Assembly (NCBI RefSeq): GCF_000242455.2 | Contig: NC_019892.1 | Coordinates: 6,768,744 to 6,832,743, forward strand | Length of the DNA stretch: 64,000 nucleotides | Direction: 5' to 3' | Source: Singulisphaera acidiphila DSM 18658 | Lineage (GTDB): Bacteria > Planctomycetota > Planctomycetia > Isosphaerales > Isosphaeraceae | In this document: positions 16,759 through 26,446 of the stretch, piece by piece | Numbering within the stretch: position 1 is the stretch's first letter | Layout of the letters: each line of letters starts with the position of its first letter | Program-made: the position numbers and the translations under genes | The notes under the pieces: generated by a model | Told to the model about the DNA's origin: nothing | What the model saw: only the letters and a program-made list of their open reading frames with translations | The model's database searches: none

Positions 16759-17637
16759 TTATGCGGAGATGCGCTGGCTGGAAGAAACCTTCTGCACGTC
16801 GGTCGAACCGAGACTCAACCAGTTGCGGGCCGCCGTGGCCTCATCCATTGCGGGGTCGGGGTTGCAGGAGTAGCCCAGCGTGGAGAAGACCTTACCGTGG
16901 GCCTGGGCGATCCGGTTCGCGGCCTCGGCAGAGAAGAGGTTTTTCCAGAGGCCTGGTTTCCCCTGCCAGAAGTGCCGAGCCGGTATCTGGCCTCGTTGCC
17001 GCTCGGTCGACTGGAGCCGCTCGAGCTTGTTCGCCTCCACCGAATCCTCAATGGAGACGCTGGGGGGGACTCTGAACTTTCTTGCGAGTTGAGAGAGCGT
17101 TTGCACAGGGGCTTGAACGAGCTCTTCGTAGCGGATCCGGTGACACCCCGGGGCCGTCCACCATTGGGCGCTCACATCCAATAAAGCCTGGGCGCGGGGG
17201 CTGGTCGCGTAGCGGAGAAATTCTTCGCTCTGGGGACTGGTATGGAAGATCGGCCGTTCATCCCCATTCATGCCTTCGAGCCAGCGCAATGAGCCTTCAC
17301 AGGGCGAGTATTGAAGGATCGAGAGCAAGACATCAAGCGGATGGCGGGCCAGTGTGACCAGAGTGAACTGGTGCTCTTTGAGCAGCGAAACGAGCGGTTC
17401 AACGCGATGCCAGTGGGTCATCATCACACAGCGATCGGGAAGCGCCGACCACGGTGTCTCGTGAGGATTGTAGAGGTGCAATTCCCCGTTGTCATGTCTA
17501 TCGAATTGGTAGGCATGATTCAGCATGAGCCGCAGCCAGGTGTTTCCGGACCTTGGCGTGCTGACGACCGCGATCCGGACCTGATCGCGGCGGCTCCCCT
17601 GCCATTTGCCGCGGATTCGACTCAAGATTGAAAGCAT
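16759..17637 (-). CDS. sulfotransferase-family protein
   Basis: The 292-residue protein has the two PAPS-binding signatures of cytosolic-type sulfotransferases: STPRSGNTWLRLML at residues 26-39 (5'-phosphosulfate loop) and the TLARHPLDVLLS region (3'-phosphate motif). A catalytic-type histidine lies in MMTHWH. It would move sulfate from PAPS onto a hydroxyl or amine of an unknown acceptor. The C-terminal WQGKPGLWKNLFS fits the usual GxxGxWK motif with variation. It is 242 bases downstream of the conserved unknown gene on the same strand. No sulfate-activation genes are adjacent, though a CysQ-like PAP phosphatase is 4 kb away. Confidence 0.87.
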   Translation of the reverse strand: MLSILSRIRGKWQGSRRDQVRIAVVSTPRSGNTWLRLMLNHAYQFDRHDNGELHLYNPHETPWSALPDRCVMMTHWHRVEPLVSLLKEHQFTLVTLARHPLDVLLSILQYSPCEGSLRWLEGMNGDERPIFHTSPQSEEFLRYATSPRAQALLDVSAQWWTAPGCHRIRYEELVQAPVQTLSQLARKFRVPPSVSIEDSVEANKLERLQSTERQRGQIPARHFWQGKPGLWKNLFSAEAANRIAQAHGKVFSTLGYSCNPDPAMDEATAARNWLSLGSTDVQKVSSSQRISA

Positions 17638-17879
17638 GCGCGTGCACCAATTCGTCAGGCTTGTGGCGGCGCTGAACCACTCTTCCCCCCCGATTCCCTG
17701 AGAGGAAAGAGCCGACTAAATCACACTCTATAGAACTATCGCCCAACTTTAACCAATTCTTTAGTTCAGAGCCATCGGCTTTGTTTCTCGCAGGCCTGAA
17801 ACTTCGCCACAATCACCTGTCTTCTCAAGCGATTGGTCGGACCGCTACAGGAGGGGAGGCCCGGAGAGCGGCCCCCGAC

Positions 17880-19292
17880 TCACCTCTCGAATGCCGCTGG
17901 ATCGTATCCCATCAAGTGGTCCTGGCAGATCAGCAGCGCCACACCTGGAGGCACCTCATAGATCCAGTTGGGATCCCCCTCCCGCATTCGCCGGTAGACG
18001 TCGCGTGAGTTGATGCTCAGATACTCTGCGTTGAAGTCGCGGAGCGGCTGGATGTGGCGATTCTCGACCAGAAAGTTGTAGAGGTGCTGGAGGTTTGCGG
18101 CGACGCGGAGGTCATTGGCCGTGACAATCGCCCCGGAATCGGGATCGAGGCTTGGATAGGCGTAGACCTTGAGATCGTTCTTGAACAGCCTGCCGAAGGA
18201 TTCGAGGATGCCGCCAGCCAGGTCGTTGTAGTATTTCTCCTCGAAGACCTGGCGAAGCGTCGGCACGCCCATCACCAGGCCGATCGGTTTCGAGGTATGG
18301 TGCTGGAGGTAGTTGGCCAGGCGGTAGAACTCGCCGAAGTTGGAGATCAGGACGGGCCGGCCCAGGGCGCGGAGGATGTCGACGCGGTCGAGGAAGTCCT
18401 GCTTGTCGATGGCGTCGCCTTGCAGCAGGTTGTTCAGCGTCATCTCGGTGACGACCAGGATCTCCTCGCCCTGGTTGTCCGGCTCCTGCTCGAATTGCGC
18501 CAGGGCGCTGTGGAGCATGTCCACGGTGACATTGGTCACTGGCCGAAAGCTACCACGGAGGAGGAGAATCGGACGCTTGTGGAAGGCGTCGGCAGGCTGA
18601 ATGACCTTGCCGCCGGGCGTGAACATCGCGGCGCCGGAAAGGCCGCAATGCACGAGTTCCAGGCTCATCAGGCGATTGTCGATATGGTCGAAAGCGGGGC
18701 CGGAGAACTCGATCAGGTCGACCTCGAGCCGCTGGTCGGACAGGTCATCGAGGAGTTGCCGGACCGTCGCCAGTGGGTCGGCCTCGTAGAGCGCGGAGTG
18801 GATCAAGTTCACGCCCAGGATCCCGATCGCCTCCTGCTGCGAGACAGCCTCGCGGTCCAGTAGGCTCACGTGGAGGATGATCTGGCAAGGCACGGCGCCT
18901 GGGCTGGCCTGAAACCGGATGCCCATCCAGCCGTGCCAGTCATCCTTGCGGGTGTAGCTCTTCGCGGCGACGGTGTCGGCAAACGCGAAGAAGCGGGTGC
19001 CTTCGCCGCGTCGATCACCGAGGTGGTCGGTCAGGGAACGGAACTCGCAGTCGAGCATCGTCTCGAGGCGTTGTCGGCTGACGTACCGCCCGCAAGGGCC
19101 GTAGATGGAGTCGGAGACGGTCATGTCGTAGGCGGAAATGCTCTTGGCGATCGTCCCCGCCGCGCCACCGACTCGGAAGAACCAGCGTGCCACTTCTTGC
19201 CCCGCGCCGATCTCGGCGAAGGTGCCGTATTTCGAGGCATCCAGATTGATCTGAACCGCCTTCTGGTGCGTGTCGAGGCTATTGGATTGCAT
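17880..19292 (-). CDS. conserved protein of unknown function (470 aa)
   Basis: I recognise this as a conserved bacterial family with a strongly preserved start (AVQINLDASKYGTFAEIGAGQEVARWFF) without a demonstrated function. From memory, database entries give inconsistent names such as TonB-dependent receptor; nothing in the sequence supports these. It has no signal peptide or transmembrane segment and looks cytosolic, mixed alpha/beta, with conserved-looking stretches FFAFADTVAAKSY, EAIGILGVNLIH and GGILESFGRLFK. The ATG at 19292 directly precedes the conserved start. Its upstream region is bounded by an insertion sequence. Downstream is a sulfotransferase on the same strand. Confidence 0.85.
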   Translation of the reverse strand: MQSNSLDTHQKAVQINLDASKYGTFAEIGAGQEVARWFFRVGGAAGTIAKSISAYDMTVSDSIYGPCGRYVSRQRLETMLDCEFRSLTDHLGDRRGEGTRFFAFADTVAAKSYTRKDDWHGWMGIRFQASPGAVPCQIILHVSLLDREAVSQQEAIGILGVNLIHSALYEADPLATVRQLLDDLSDQRLEVDLIEFSGPAFDHIDNRLMSLELVHCGLSGAAMFTPGGKVIQPADAFHKRPILLLRGSFRPVTNVTVDMLHSALAQFEQEPDNQGEEILVVTEMTLNNLLQGDAIDKQDFLDRVDILRALGRPVLISNFGEFYRLANYLQHHTSKPIGLVMGVPTLRQVFEEKYYNDLAGGILESFGRLFKNDLKVYAYPSLDPDSGAIVTANDLRVAANLQHLYNFLVENRHIQPLRDFNAEYLSINSRDVYRRMREGDPNWIYEVPPGVALLICQDHLMGYDPAAFER

Positions 19293-19558
19293 GGGTGATG
19301 TCCGATCCTTGACGAGAGATTTCGCGTTGCGTTTCCCCGCCTGGCTGAGCGTGGAGGTTGCGGCTAACGACTTCCAACCTCAGGCCAACTTGCGTAACAC
19401 GAAGAGCGCATCATCGCGGAGGATGAAGGCCACGAGCAACCCCTCCATGGCCTGGAAACATTCCCCTGGGACCGCGAGCAACCTCGCCGCCATTCCGGTT
19501 TCGACCGGAAGGCTGTATTCCCGGCGGTGAGCATCACATTAGTTGGTAGGATGGACGT

Positions 19559-20949
19559 TCAGTTGCTGGAATAGTCGCGATTCCAGAAGGCGTCCCACTG
19601 GCCTTTTTCGCTGCGGTAGAGGGCGCGGAGGTGGCAGAGGGCGTGAGCGCCGTCTTCGCCCCAACGCATTCCGGCCAGTTTCAGACGCTGCCCCACCACC
19701 GTCTTGCACGCGCTCTCGATCGCCCCGCTCCCGATACACCAGCCACGCGCCAGGTATTCGGGATAGTCCATCCGGTGCGCCTGGCGTTCAAGGTAACCGA
19801 TTAACTCGGTCGCGGCTTCGCCCAGGCCAGGCCGGCGCGGCCAGTCCCATTCCCGCAGGACAGATCCCAACACCGCGCCCCCTTCCTCTTTGAGCAACTG
19901 TCGCCATCGCCGGGCTTGGTCTTCGGCTTGGTCCTCGTCCTGAGGGTGCAGCAGACGCGCCAAGCCGGTGAGCTTCTCCGCAGGGTGAAAAAAGTCAAGA
20001 ATGATCACTTCCACACGCGGAAAGTTTTCACGGAGTCGATCCTCCAGGCCCGCGCCGCCGTCGGAGAGGCCGATCCAGCGATCGGCCCGGTCCATACCGA
20101 CGTCTCCGGCGGGCGTGCGGAGCAAGGGACCGAACTCCTCCAAGGGATACAGGCCCGCGAGGTAACGCGCCTGCATCGGCTGCGGTTTCTCGTCGGGCCA
20201 AGGCCACTCCGGGGTGGGGTTACAGACCATCCCCACGTAGGCCATGCGGCCTTCGGCGGGTCCCCCTCCCTCCCCTTGACGCCGCACCCCAGTGGCGTCG
20301 AGTTCGACGTACGCACAACGTTGGCCTTCGTAATCCTTGTGCCAGGGCCAGTCGGCCGGGGGACCCAAGTGCGAGCCGGCCTGGACCGCCTCAGCCAGAC
20401 GTTGACCGGCCTCTTCGGTGGTCCGTTCGACAGTCGATTCCGAGACCCGGACACCCCCCATCTCTTCGAGCAGTTCCGCCCCCTTCTCGAAGCTGTCGGC
20501 AACTGCCCCGGCCAAGCTCGCGACGCGTTCCAAAGCCGGCGTCAAGTCGCGGGTCGTCAGCCCCGCTTCGCGATCGAAGGGGAACAGCCCCTTGCCACAG
20601 CATCGACAGAGGTAGTAAGCCCGGCGGTAGCGGACGGCTCCCACAAGGGTGAAGGAGGTGTGCAGGCGGTGCGAATGAAACTCCGCCGTCCGGCTACAGT
20701 GGGGACAGGTTACGCTGGCTCCGTCGTATCCGTTTTTTTTCGCGTCAGGTGCTGCTCGATCGCCTTGGCGGCGATCTTGTGAGCCAGGGCCCGGATCTTG
20801 AATTCGTTGGCGCCGAAGAGGTGGGCGTCGTCGGTGATGGCAAGATTGGCCGCGAGTTCGCTGATTTCGGCATCGACGGCCTCGCGGATGGCTTGCTCGA
20901 GCCCCGCGATTTCAGCCTGTTTCTCGGGAGGCACGGGTGCGGTCGGCAT
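19559..20949 (-). CDS. ISKra4-family transposase, joined by -1 frameshift
   Basis: The first frame starts at the ATG at 20949 (GGAG upstream) and runs to 20710 with an N-terminal helical region containing FGANEFKIRALAHKIAAKAIEQHL. At the A8 run (20733-20740) a -1 shift enters the second frame, restoring KNGYDGASVTCPHC and the following zinc-finger CRCCGKGLFPFD. Catalytic residues fit DDE: ELDATGV, GLSDGGAG and IGSGAIESACK. Without the shift, each frame lacks half the protein. A slippery A_AAA_AAA string supports programmed frameshifting rather than decay. The combined protein is about 464 residues. Confidence 0.85.
20733..20740 (-). promoter_or_regulatory. A8 slippery site for -1 frameshifting in the transposase
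   Basis: Eight consecutive A on the coding strand form an A_AAA_AAA heptamer in the first reading frame. Slipping back one base joins the two parts of the transposase without losing any family-specific sequence. Confidence 0.7.
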
Positions 20950-21159
20950 GGATGGACTCCGTTTCCGAGGTCGGGTTTTCCTCAGGTACCGCCGGTTTCC
21001 CTCTTGTGTACAAAGATTCCACCAACTGTCAAGACGCTCACCGTATTCCCGGGGCCGCGAGGACAAGGTCTGGACATCTCGAAGTCCACAAGGGAAAAGA
21101 GTCTGGGGCAATCGTCCGCGGTTGTCAGTGCCACGAAGTGAGAAATGAGGAAAGAAGAA

Positions 21160-22176
21160 ATGTTGAACACCACCTCGGGCCTTGCCTTCGAGCATGAGCG
21201 GGTCGTCGCCATGCAGGCTGTGCGGGACGCTGCGACCCTTTGCCGAGCCGTCCAGCGGGGTGTCAACCTCCAGGCGATGGACAAGAAAGACCGGAGCCCG
21301 GTCACGGTCGCCGACTTTGGGAGCCAGGCCCTGGTTTGCCGGGTCTTGGAAGAGGCGTTCCCGGCTGACCCGGTCGTTGCGGAGGAGGACTCCGGGGAAC
21401 TTCGCCAACCGGCCCATGCCGAATCGCTTGCGAAGGTCCTCCGGTTCGTAACGGAGGTCCAGGCCGGCGTCGATCAGGAATCCCTCTTGCGCTGGATCGA
21501 CCGGGGCGGGGCCCTGGGAGGCGCTCGGGATCGATTTTGGACCCTCGACCCGATCGACGGGACCAAGGGTTTTCTGAGAGGGGAGCAGTATGCCATCGCC
21601 CTCGCGCTGATCGTTGAGGGGCGAATCGAGGTGGCCGCGATGGCCTGCCCGAACCTGCCGACGGCACCCGAGAATGATGGTGTCGCCGGGACGGGGTCGC
21701 TGTTCGTCGCCGTCCGTGGCCAGGGGGCCGAGCTGTACCCGCTCGACGGAGATTTGCCTGCCACGCCGGTTCGGGTCAGCGCCAGGGACGATTGGGGGCT
21801 GGTGCGGTTCTGCGAATCCGTCGAGTCGGGCCACAGCGCCCACGACTGGTCGGCGACGGTCGCCCACCGTCTCGGGATCACCGCACCGCCGGTTCGTCTC
21901 GATAGCCAGGCCAAGTACGCCGTGGTGGCCCGGGGCGAGGCTGACATCTACCTCCGGTTGCCCACGAAGGCGGACTACCGGGAGAAGATTTGGGACCACG
22001 CCAGCGGGGCTCTGATTCTCGCGGAAGCTGGCGGAGTTGTGACCGACCTTGACGGTCGGCCTCTTGACTTTGCCCGAGGCCGAGAACTCTCGGAAAACCG
22101 GGGTGTCGTGGCCACCAACGGCCCTTTGCATGACCGGGTCCTGGCCGCCCTTGCGGAGACTTTCCGGCCAGCCTGA
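21160..22176 (+). CDS. cysQ: 3'(2'),5'-bisphosphate nucleotidase / inositol-phosphatase family
   Basis: The enzyme likely removes the 3'-phosphate from PAP or PAPS, by-products of sulfate transfer. The metal sites are visible: KDRSPVTVADFGSQ, VVAEEDSG, WTLDPIDGTKGFLRG and EKIWDHASGALILAEAGG. The combination with the loop KGFLRGEQYAIAL points to the Hal2/PAP phosphatase branch rather than inositol monophosphatase. AGGA lies eight bases before the ATG at 21160, which I prefer to the ATG at 21145. The gene begins about 130 bases beyond the insertion sequence. The symbol is by function, not proven orthology. Confidence 0.85.
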   Translation: MLNTTSGLAFEHERVVAMQAVRDAATLCRAVQRGVNLQAMDKKDRSPVTVADFGSQALVCRVLEEAFPADPVVAEEDSGELRQPAHAESLAKVLRFVTEVQAGVDQESLLRWIDRGGALGGARDRFWTLDPIDGTKGFLRGEQYAIALALIVEGRIEVAAMACPNLPTAPENDGVAGTGSLFVAVRGQGAELYPLDGDLPATPVRVSARDDWGLVRFCESVESGHSAHDWSATVAHRLGITAPPVRLDSQAKYAVVARGEADIYLRLPTKADYREKIWDHASGALILAEAGGVVTDLDGRPLDFARGRELSENRGVVATNGPLHDRVLAALAETFRPA

Positions 22177-22194
22177 GTGCTTGGAATACAAGGA

Positions 22195-22230
22195 TGGGCC
22201 ATGCCACTCTCTAAAAGAGGGCATGGCCCA
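22195..22230. terminator. bidirectional hairpin between cysQ and ychF
   Basis: An 11-bp perfect inverted repeat (TGGGCCATGCC and its complement) with a 14-base loop lies between these convergent genes, 18 bases after the cysQ stop. There is no T run, but the position fits a shared terminator. Confidence 0.65.
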
Positions 22231-22284
22231 CCAAGTTTCGCCCCAAGCGTGGGGAACGCCAGCGTCGAAAGGCGGGGCGTCCGC

Positions 22285-23376
22285 TCAGTTGCTGAACAAG
22301 AAGTGGCAGATGTCGCCGTCTTGCATGACGTAATTCTTCCCTTCGACGCGGAGTCGACCGGCCTGGCGAATCTCTTTCTCGCTGCGGTAGGTTTCCAGGT
22401 CGTTCAGCGTATATACTTCTGCGCGGATGAATCCCTTCTCGAAGTCGGTGTGGATCACCCCGGCGGCCTGCGGAGCGGTCGCGGCGATCGGGATCGTCCA
22501 GGCGCGAACTTCCTTTTCGCCGGCGGTGAAGTAGCTGTGGAGGCCGAGCACCCGGTAGGCCTCGCGGGTGAGAGTAGCGAGCGCCGGTTGTTGGAGTCCC
22601 GACGACGCCAGCATCTCAGCGCGATCCGCTTCGTCGAGTTCGGCGATCTCGGCCTCGAGTTTCGCACAGACGGGCACGACCGACGCGCCGGTTTTGGCGG
22701 CAAACTCGCGGACCTGCTGGACGAGCGGGCCTTCTCCTTCCAGGTCGCTCTCATCGACGTTGGCGACATAGAGGACCGGCTTGGCCGTCATGAGGCCGTA
22801 GCTCGAGATCGCCTTGGCGTCCGACTCGTCGAGGGTGAGCTTGCGGAGCGGTTCGTCGGTAGCGAGGTGGTCGAGGCACTTGCGGATCACGTCAACCCGC
22901 TGCTTGGCCTCCTTGTCGCCCCCTTTGGCGGTCCGTTCGGCCCGGGGCAAAGCGTTATCCAGGGTCTGGATATCGGCCAGCATCAGTTCGATTTCGATGG
23001 TCTCGATATCGGAGACCGGGTTCACTGCGCCGGCAACGTGGACGACATCGGGGTCCTCGAAGCAACGAACCACCTGGAGGATCGCGTCGACTTCACGGAT
23101 GTGGCTGAGGAATTTGTTGCCGAGGCCGAGCCCCTCGCTCGCTCCTTTGACGATTCCCGCGATATCCACCAGCTTGAGCGCCGTGGGCACGAGTTTTTTG
23201 GGCACGATGTGGACGCTGATCCGCCTCAGTCGGTCGTCCGGGACGCTGACGATCCCCTCGTTGGGCTCGATCGTACAGAACGGATAATTGGCGCTCTGCG
23301 CGGCCTTGGAGCTTGTGAGAGCGTTGAACAGCGTGCTCTTACCGACGTTTGGCAGACCGACGATGCCAGCTTTCAT
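22285..23376 (-). CDS. ychF: ribosome-associated ATPase YchF (Obg family)
   Basis: YchF is a universally conserved Obg-type P-loop NTPase that prefers ATP and affects translation and stress responses. The G1 loop GLPNVGKST is at residues 7-15, G3 is DIAGIVKGAS, and the G4 position has NVDE in place of NKxD, the change that allows ATP. The C-terminal TGS-like domain ends with VMQDGDICHFLFSN, typical for the family. The ATG at 23376 gives 363 residues, exactly the usual length, with GAGG upstream. The open frame continues upstream but has no matching sequence. Confidence 0.97.
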   Translation of the reverse strand: MKAGIVGLPNVGKSTLFNALTSSKAAQSANYPFCTIEPNEGIVSVPDDRLRRISVHIVPKKLVPTALKLVDIAGIVKGASEGLGLGNKFLSHIREVDAILQVVRCFEDPDVVHVAGAVNPVSDIETIEIELMLADIQTLDNALPRAERTAKGGDKEAKQRVDVIRKCLDHLATDEPLRKLTLDESDAKAISSYGLMTAKPVLYVANVDESDLEGEGPLVQQVREFAAKTGASVVPVCAKLEAEIAELDEADRAEMLASSGLQQPALATLTREAYRVLGLHSYFTAGEKEVRAWTIPIAATAPQAAGVIHTDFEKGFIRAEVYTLNDLETYRSEKEIRQAGRLRVEGKNYVMQDGDICHFLFSN

Positions 23377-24008
23377 GATCCTCGACCACCTTGATCCATA
23401 CCAATGGGGAGACGTGCGTTGGGAAAACGGGGCGGGGGCTGCAACCGGCAAGCCCACACAACGGCCGAGGGGGCGCCGCCTTTTTTTTTGACTGGAATCA
23501 CACGCAAAACGAATCGACTGGACTCGGTCGATCGCCGAGACGCGGGCCAAGGCCCGTCCGGCTCTGAGGCGGGTCAATCCCGGACACAAAGAGTCCACGA
23601 CACGCACAACGGGAGGGCAAGGCCCCCCGCCGCAATTTCGAGTCGCGACCATCGTACCCAAAAACGTGCTCGCGGCCAAGTTGACCGCCCGATCATCAAA
23701 CGGATGCCGCTTTCTACCCTGGCGGGCCAAGAAGAACCGGGATGGTCTGTGATCCGCTCGCAAGGGATGTAGGGAAAGTTCGGGACCAGCGCGATGTCCA
23801 AACGAATCTCTTTCCCGAAGCCGCCGCGACTTCACAAAGAATCGGCTGGACGCGGGCATTTGGTCCGGGTCCAATAAGTGTTCAGCAGAGCCAGGGAGTC
23901 TTTTAAACCGTGTGGTCAACACGCATTATGGGGCCTCTCAGGTTTGGGGTCGTGCCTGATTTGACCGTGGAACGCTGACAGGCAATCGACGAAGAGTCAC
24001 CCAAAACG
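23377..24008. other. intergenic stretch between ychF and the DUF1592-type operon
   Basis: These 632 bases separate divergent genes. There is a nine-base T run at 23481-23489 after a GC-rich patch, and a small inverted repeat CGTGT-GGTCA-ACACG at 23909-23923, about 85 bases before the next gene, which could be an operator. I see no supported ORF. Confidence 0.45.
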
Positions 24009-26357
24009 ATGAAAACACTCAATTTCAAATGGATGACGTTTGGATTTACGGCCTTCACAATGGTGGCCCTGCTCTCACTGGCTGTCAGGATGATGGTCCC
24101 CCTTTCACCGGCCAAGGCGCAAGAACCGGTAACGGAAGACGCGTTCCAGAAGCAAGTCCTACCGACTCTCGAGCGCTATTGCTTCGACTGCCACACGACC
24201 GAAAACCCGAAAGCGGGAATCGCCTTGGACCGGTTCGACGATCAGGTCGGGGCCGTCAAGGACAGCAAGACCTGGCTCCGCGTTCTGGATGCGCTTGAAG
24301 GGCACATCATGCCACCGGTCGACAAGCCCCAGCCTTCTCTCAAAGAGTTGGATGGGATGATCGAGTGGATCGAAAACGACTACGTGGCCGCTCAGGGGCG
24401 TCAGCAGGACAATGCCGCGCCGGTTGTGATCCGGCGGCTCAACCGGCAAGAGTACAACAATACGATCCGCGATCTGCTTGGGCTCGACCTCCACCTCGCG
24501 GACGACTTCCCGGCGGATGATATCGGTTTCGGTTTCGACAACGTCGGCTCTGCGTTGAACATCTCACCGGTTCATGTCGAGAAGTATCTCGACGCCGCCG
24601 AGCTGGCCTTGGACAAGGCGATCGTTCTGCCGAATGCCGATGAATTTTCGCCCATGGAGTTGATCGGCTTAAAGACGTATCCGCTGCCGCCGAACAAAGC
24701 AGTCGAGTTCAAGCACACTCTGAAACCAGGCCGGTACCTGGCTGAATTCAGCCTGGTGCGGGTGGGAATCGCCGAATCCGTGCCTCCGCCTAAGCTGGTG
24801 ATCGGGTTTGGCAAGGATCGTCGAACCGTGGAGGCCGTGCGGGTCCAGGACGAGACGGTGGTCTATCGCTACTGGCTCAAGGTCGCGGAGGGGGACAGCC
24901 AGGTCTACGTCGCGCTCGCACCTGGCCAGGCCGAGTCGGCCAACGTCGCCAAGCCCAAGGAGGTCACCGCCAATGTGAGCGGGGACCAGCGATACGCCGG
25001 GGATCGCGGTCTGCACGTGGACTCGATGGTGGTGCGTGGGCCTGTTCCTTTCGCGCTGGAACAGCTTCCCGAATCGCATCGGAAAATCCTGTTCTGCACT
25101 CCTGAGTATGGCGACCAATCGCGGCTCGATTGTGCCCGCCAGGTGATCGCTCGGTTCGCCGAACGGGCGTACCGACGCCCCTTGCAGCCGGACGAAGTGG
25201 AACGAATCCTCCAAGTCTATCGACTGGCCCATGACCGGGGTGAGAGCTATGAGCGTGGGGTCCAGATCGCTCTGACGACGGTGCTCGCGTCCTCCCAGTT
25301 CCTCTTTCTGGTCGAACCCGAAATCAGGCCAGTGGACCGTCCGTTGACCGAGTTCGAATTGGCCAGCCGGCTCTCCTATTTCCTGTGGAGCAGCATGCCC
25401 GACGAAGCGCTGTTCCGCGAAGCCCGCGAGAACCGGCTCAGGGCGAATCTCCGTCAGCAGGTCGTCCGAATGCTGGATGACCCCAAGTCCGACCAGTTGG
25501 TGGAGAATTTTGCCGGCCAATGGTTGCAACTCCGCAGGCTAGGGGGGGTGGCCCCGGACCAGGATCTCTTCCCCGGCTTCGATGACACGTTGCGGACCGC
25601 GATGGGCAAGGAGACGGAGCGGTACTTTGCCTACATCCTGCGAAAGAATCGCAGCGTGCTCGAGTTGCTCGACTCGAACTACACTTTCCTCAACGAGACC
25701 TTGGCGCGACATTACGGGATCGACGGAGTCAGCGGGGATGAGTTTCGTCAGGTTGATCTGGCGGATCGGCGGCGAGGCGGTGTGCTGACGCAGGCGAGCG
25801 TCCTCACGCTGACCTCCAACCCCAACCGAACCTCTCCGGTGAAACGGGGACAATGGATCTTACAGCAAATTCTCGGGACCCCGCCCCCGCCGCCCCCGCC
25901 CGAGGTCCCCAAGCTGGATGAAAGCCAGCACGCTGCTGACGCGGGGACCTTGAGAGAACGGATGCAGGTGCACCGAACCGACCCGAAATGCGCCTCGTGC
26001 CATCAGCAGATGGATCCTTTGGGTTTTGCTCTGGAGAACTACGATGCGGTGGGGCGTTGGCGGGCCAAAGACGGCGAGTTCCCGATCGACCCTTCCGGAG
26101 AACTGTTCGGAGGACGCAAGTTTGCCGACGCCCAGGAGCTGAAGCATCTCTTGGGGACGACGGCCACCAAGAAGTTTGCCCGGACCCTGATCAAAAATAT
26201 GCTGACCTATGGGCTCGGACGAGGGTTGGAAGCGTTCGATTACGGTACGCTTGAAGAAATCCGCAAGCAGCTTGCCTCCGATGATTACCGGATTCGGAAT
26301 GTGATTTTCGGGATCGTGGAGAGCAAAGCGTTTCAGTATCAAGGCCGAGTCAAATGA
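24009..26357 (+). CDS. planctomycete haem-motif protein with DUF1587-DUF1595-DUF1592-DUF1588-DUF1585
   Basis: The 782-residue protein is a typical large planctomycete exported protein. After an N-terminal membrane/signal segment (residues 10-35) comes a c-type haem motif CFDCH (58-62). Then follow a DUF1587-like part (RRLNRQEYNNTIRDLLGLD), DUF1595-like (RFAERAYRRPLQPDEVE), DUF1592-like (SRLSYFLWSSMPDEAL), DUF1588-like with a second motif CASCH (661-665) and DUF1585-like (FARTLIKNMLTYGLGR). A proline run (PPPPPPPEVP) precedes the second haem motif. Its function is unknown; two CxxCH motifs suggest electron transfer in the cell envelope. The DUF1552 gene follows 89 bases later. Confidence 0.93.
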   Translation: MKTLNFKWMTFGFTAFTMVALLSLAVRMMVPLSPAKAQEPVTEDAFQKQVLPTLERYCFDCHTTENPKAGIALDRFDDQVGAVKDSKTWLRVLDALEGHIMPPVDKPQPSLKELDGMIEWIENDYVAAQGRQQDNAAPVVIRRLNRQEYNNTIRDLLGLDLHLADDFPADDIGFGFDNVGSALNISPVHVEKYLDAAELALDKAIVLPNADEFSPMELIGLKTYPLPPNKAVEFKHTLKPGRYLAEFSLVRVGIAESVPPPKLVIGFGKDRRTVEAVRVQDETVVYRYWLKVAEGDSQVYVALAPGQAESANVAKPKEVTANVSGDQRYAGDRGLHVDSMVVRGPVPFALEQLPESHRKILFCTPEYGDQSRLDCARQVIARFAERAYRRPLQPDEVERILQVYRLAHDRGESYERGVQIALTTVLASSQFLFLVEPEIRPVDRPLTEFELASRLSYFLWSSMPDEALFREARENRLRANLRQQVVRMLDDPKSDQLVENFAGQWLQLRRLGGVAPDQDLFPGFDDTLRTAMGKETERYFAYILRKNRSVLELLDSNYTFLNETLARHYGIDGVSGDEFRQVDLADRRRGGVLTQASVLTLTSNPNRTSPVKRGQWILQQILGTPPPPPPPEVPKLDESQHAADAGTLRERMQVHRTDPKCASCHQQMDPLGFALENYDAVGRWRAKDGEFPIDPSGELFGGRKFADAQELKHLLGTTATKKFARTLIKNMLTYGLGRGLEAFDYGTLEEIRKQLASDDYRIRNVIFGIVESKAFQYQGRVK

Positions 26358-26446
26358 GGTCCTTCTGATTTTCTGGCCTGGTGCAACTTTGATTCAGGCG
26401 TCCGGAATCGCCCACGTTTCTCTTTGGTCTCAGGGGAAAAGATGAC

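Larger units (their letters stand above)
19541..21027 (-). mobile_element. ISKra4-family insertion sequence
   Basis: The element contains one transposase gene read through a -1 frameshift. The likely ends are imperfect inverted repeats: AGTTGGTAGGAT starting at 19541 and AGTTGGTGGAAT read inward from 21027, matching at 10 of 12 bases. The length would be 1487 bp. I see no obvious target duplication in the flanks, so the exact ends are provisional. Confidence 0.7.

Noticed and set aside
19530..21040. Target-site duplication around the IS element
   Set aside because: The bases next to the provisional ends do not match each other.
22177..23394. Plus-strand open frame of 405 codons
   Set aside because: Antisense of ychF.
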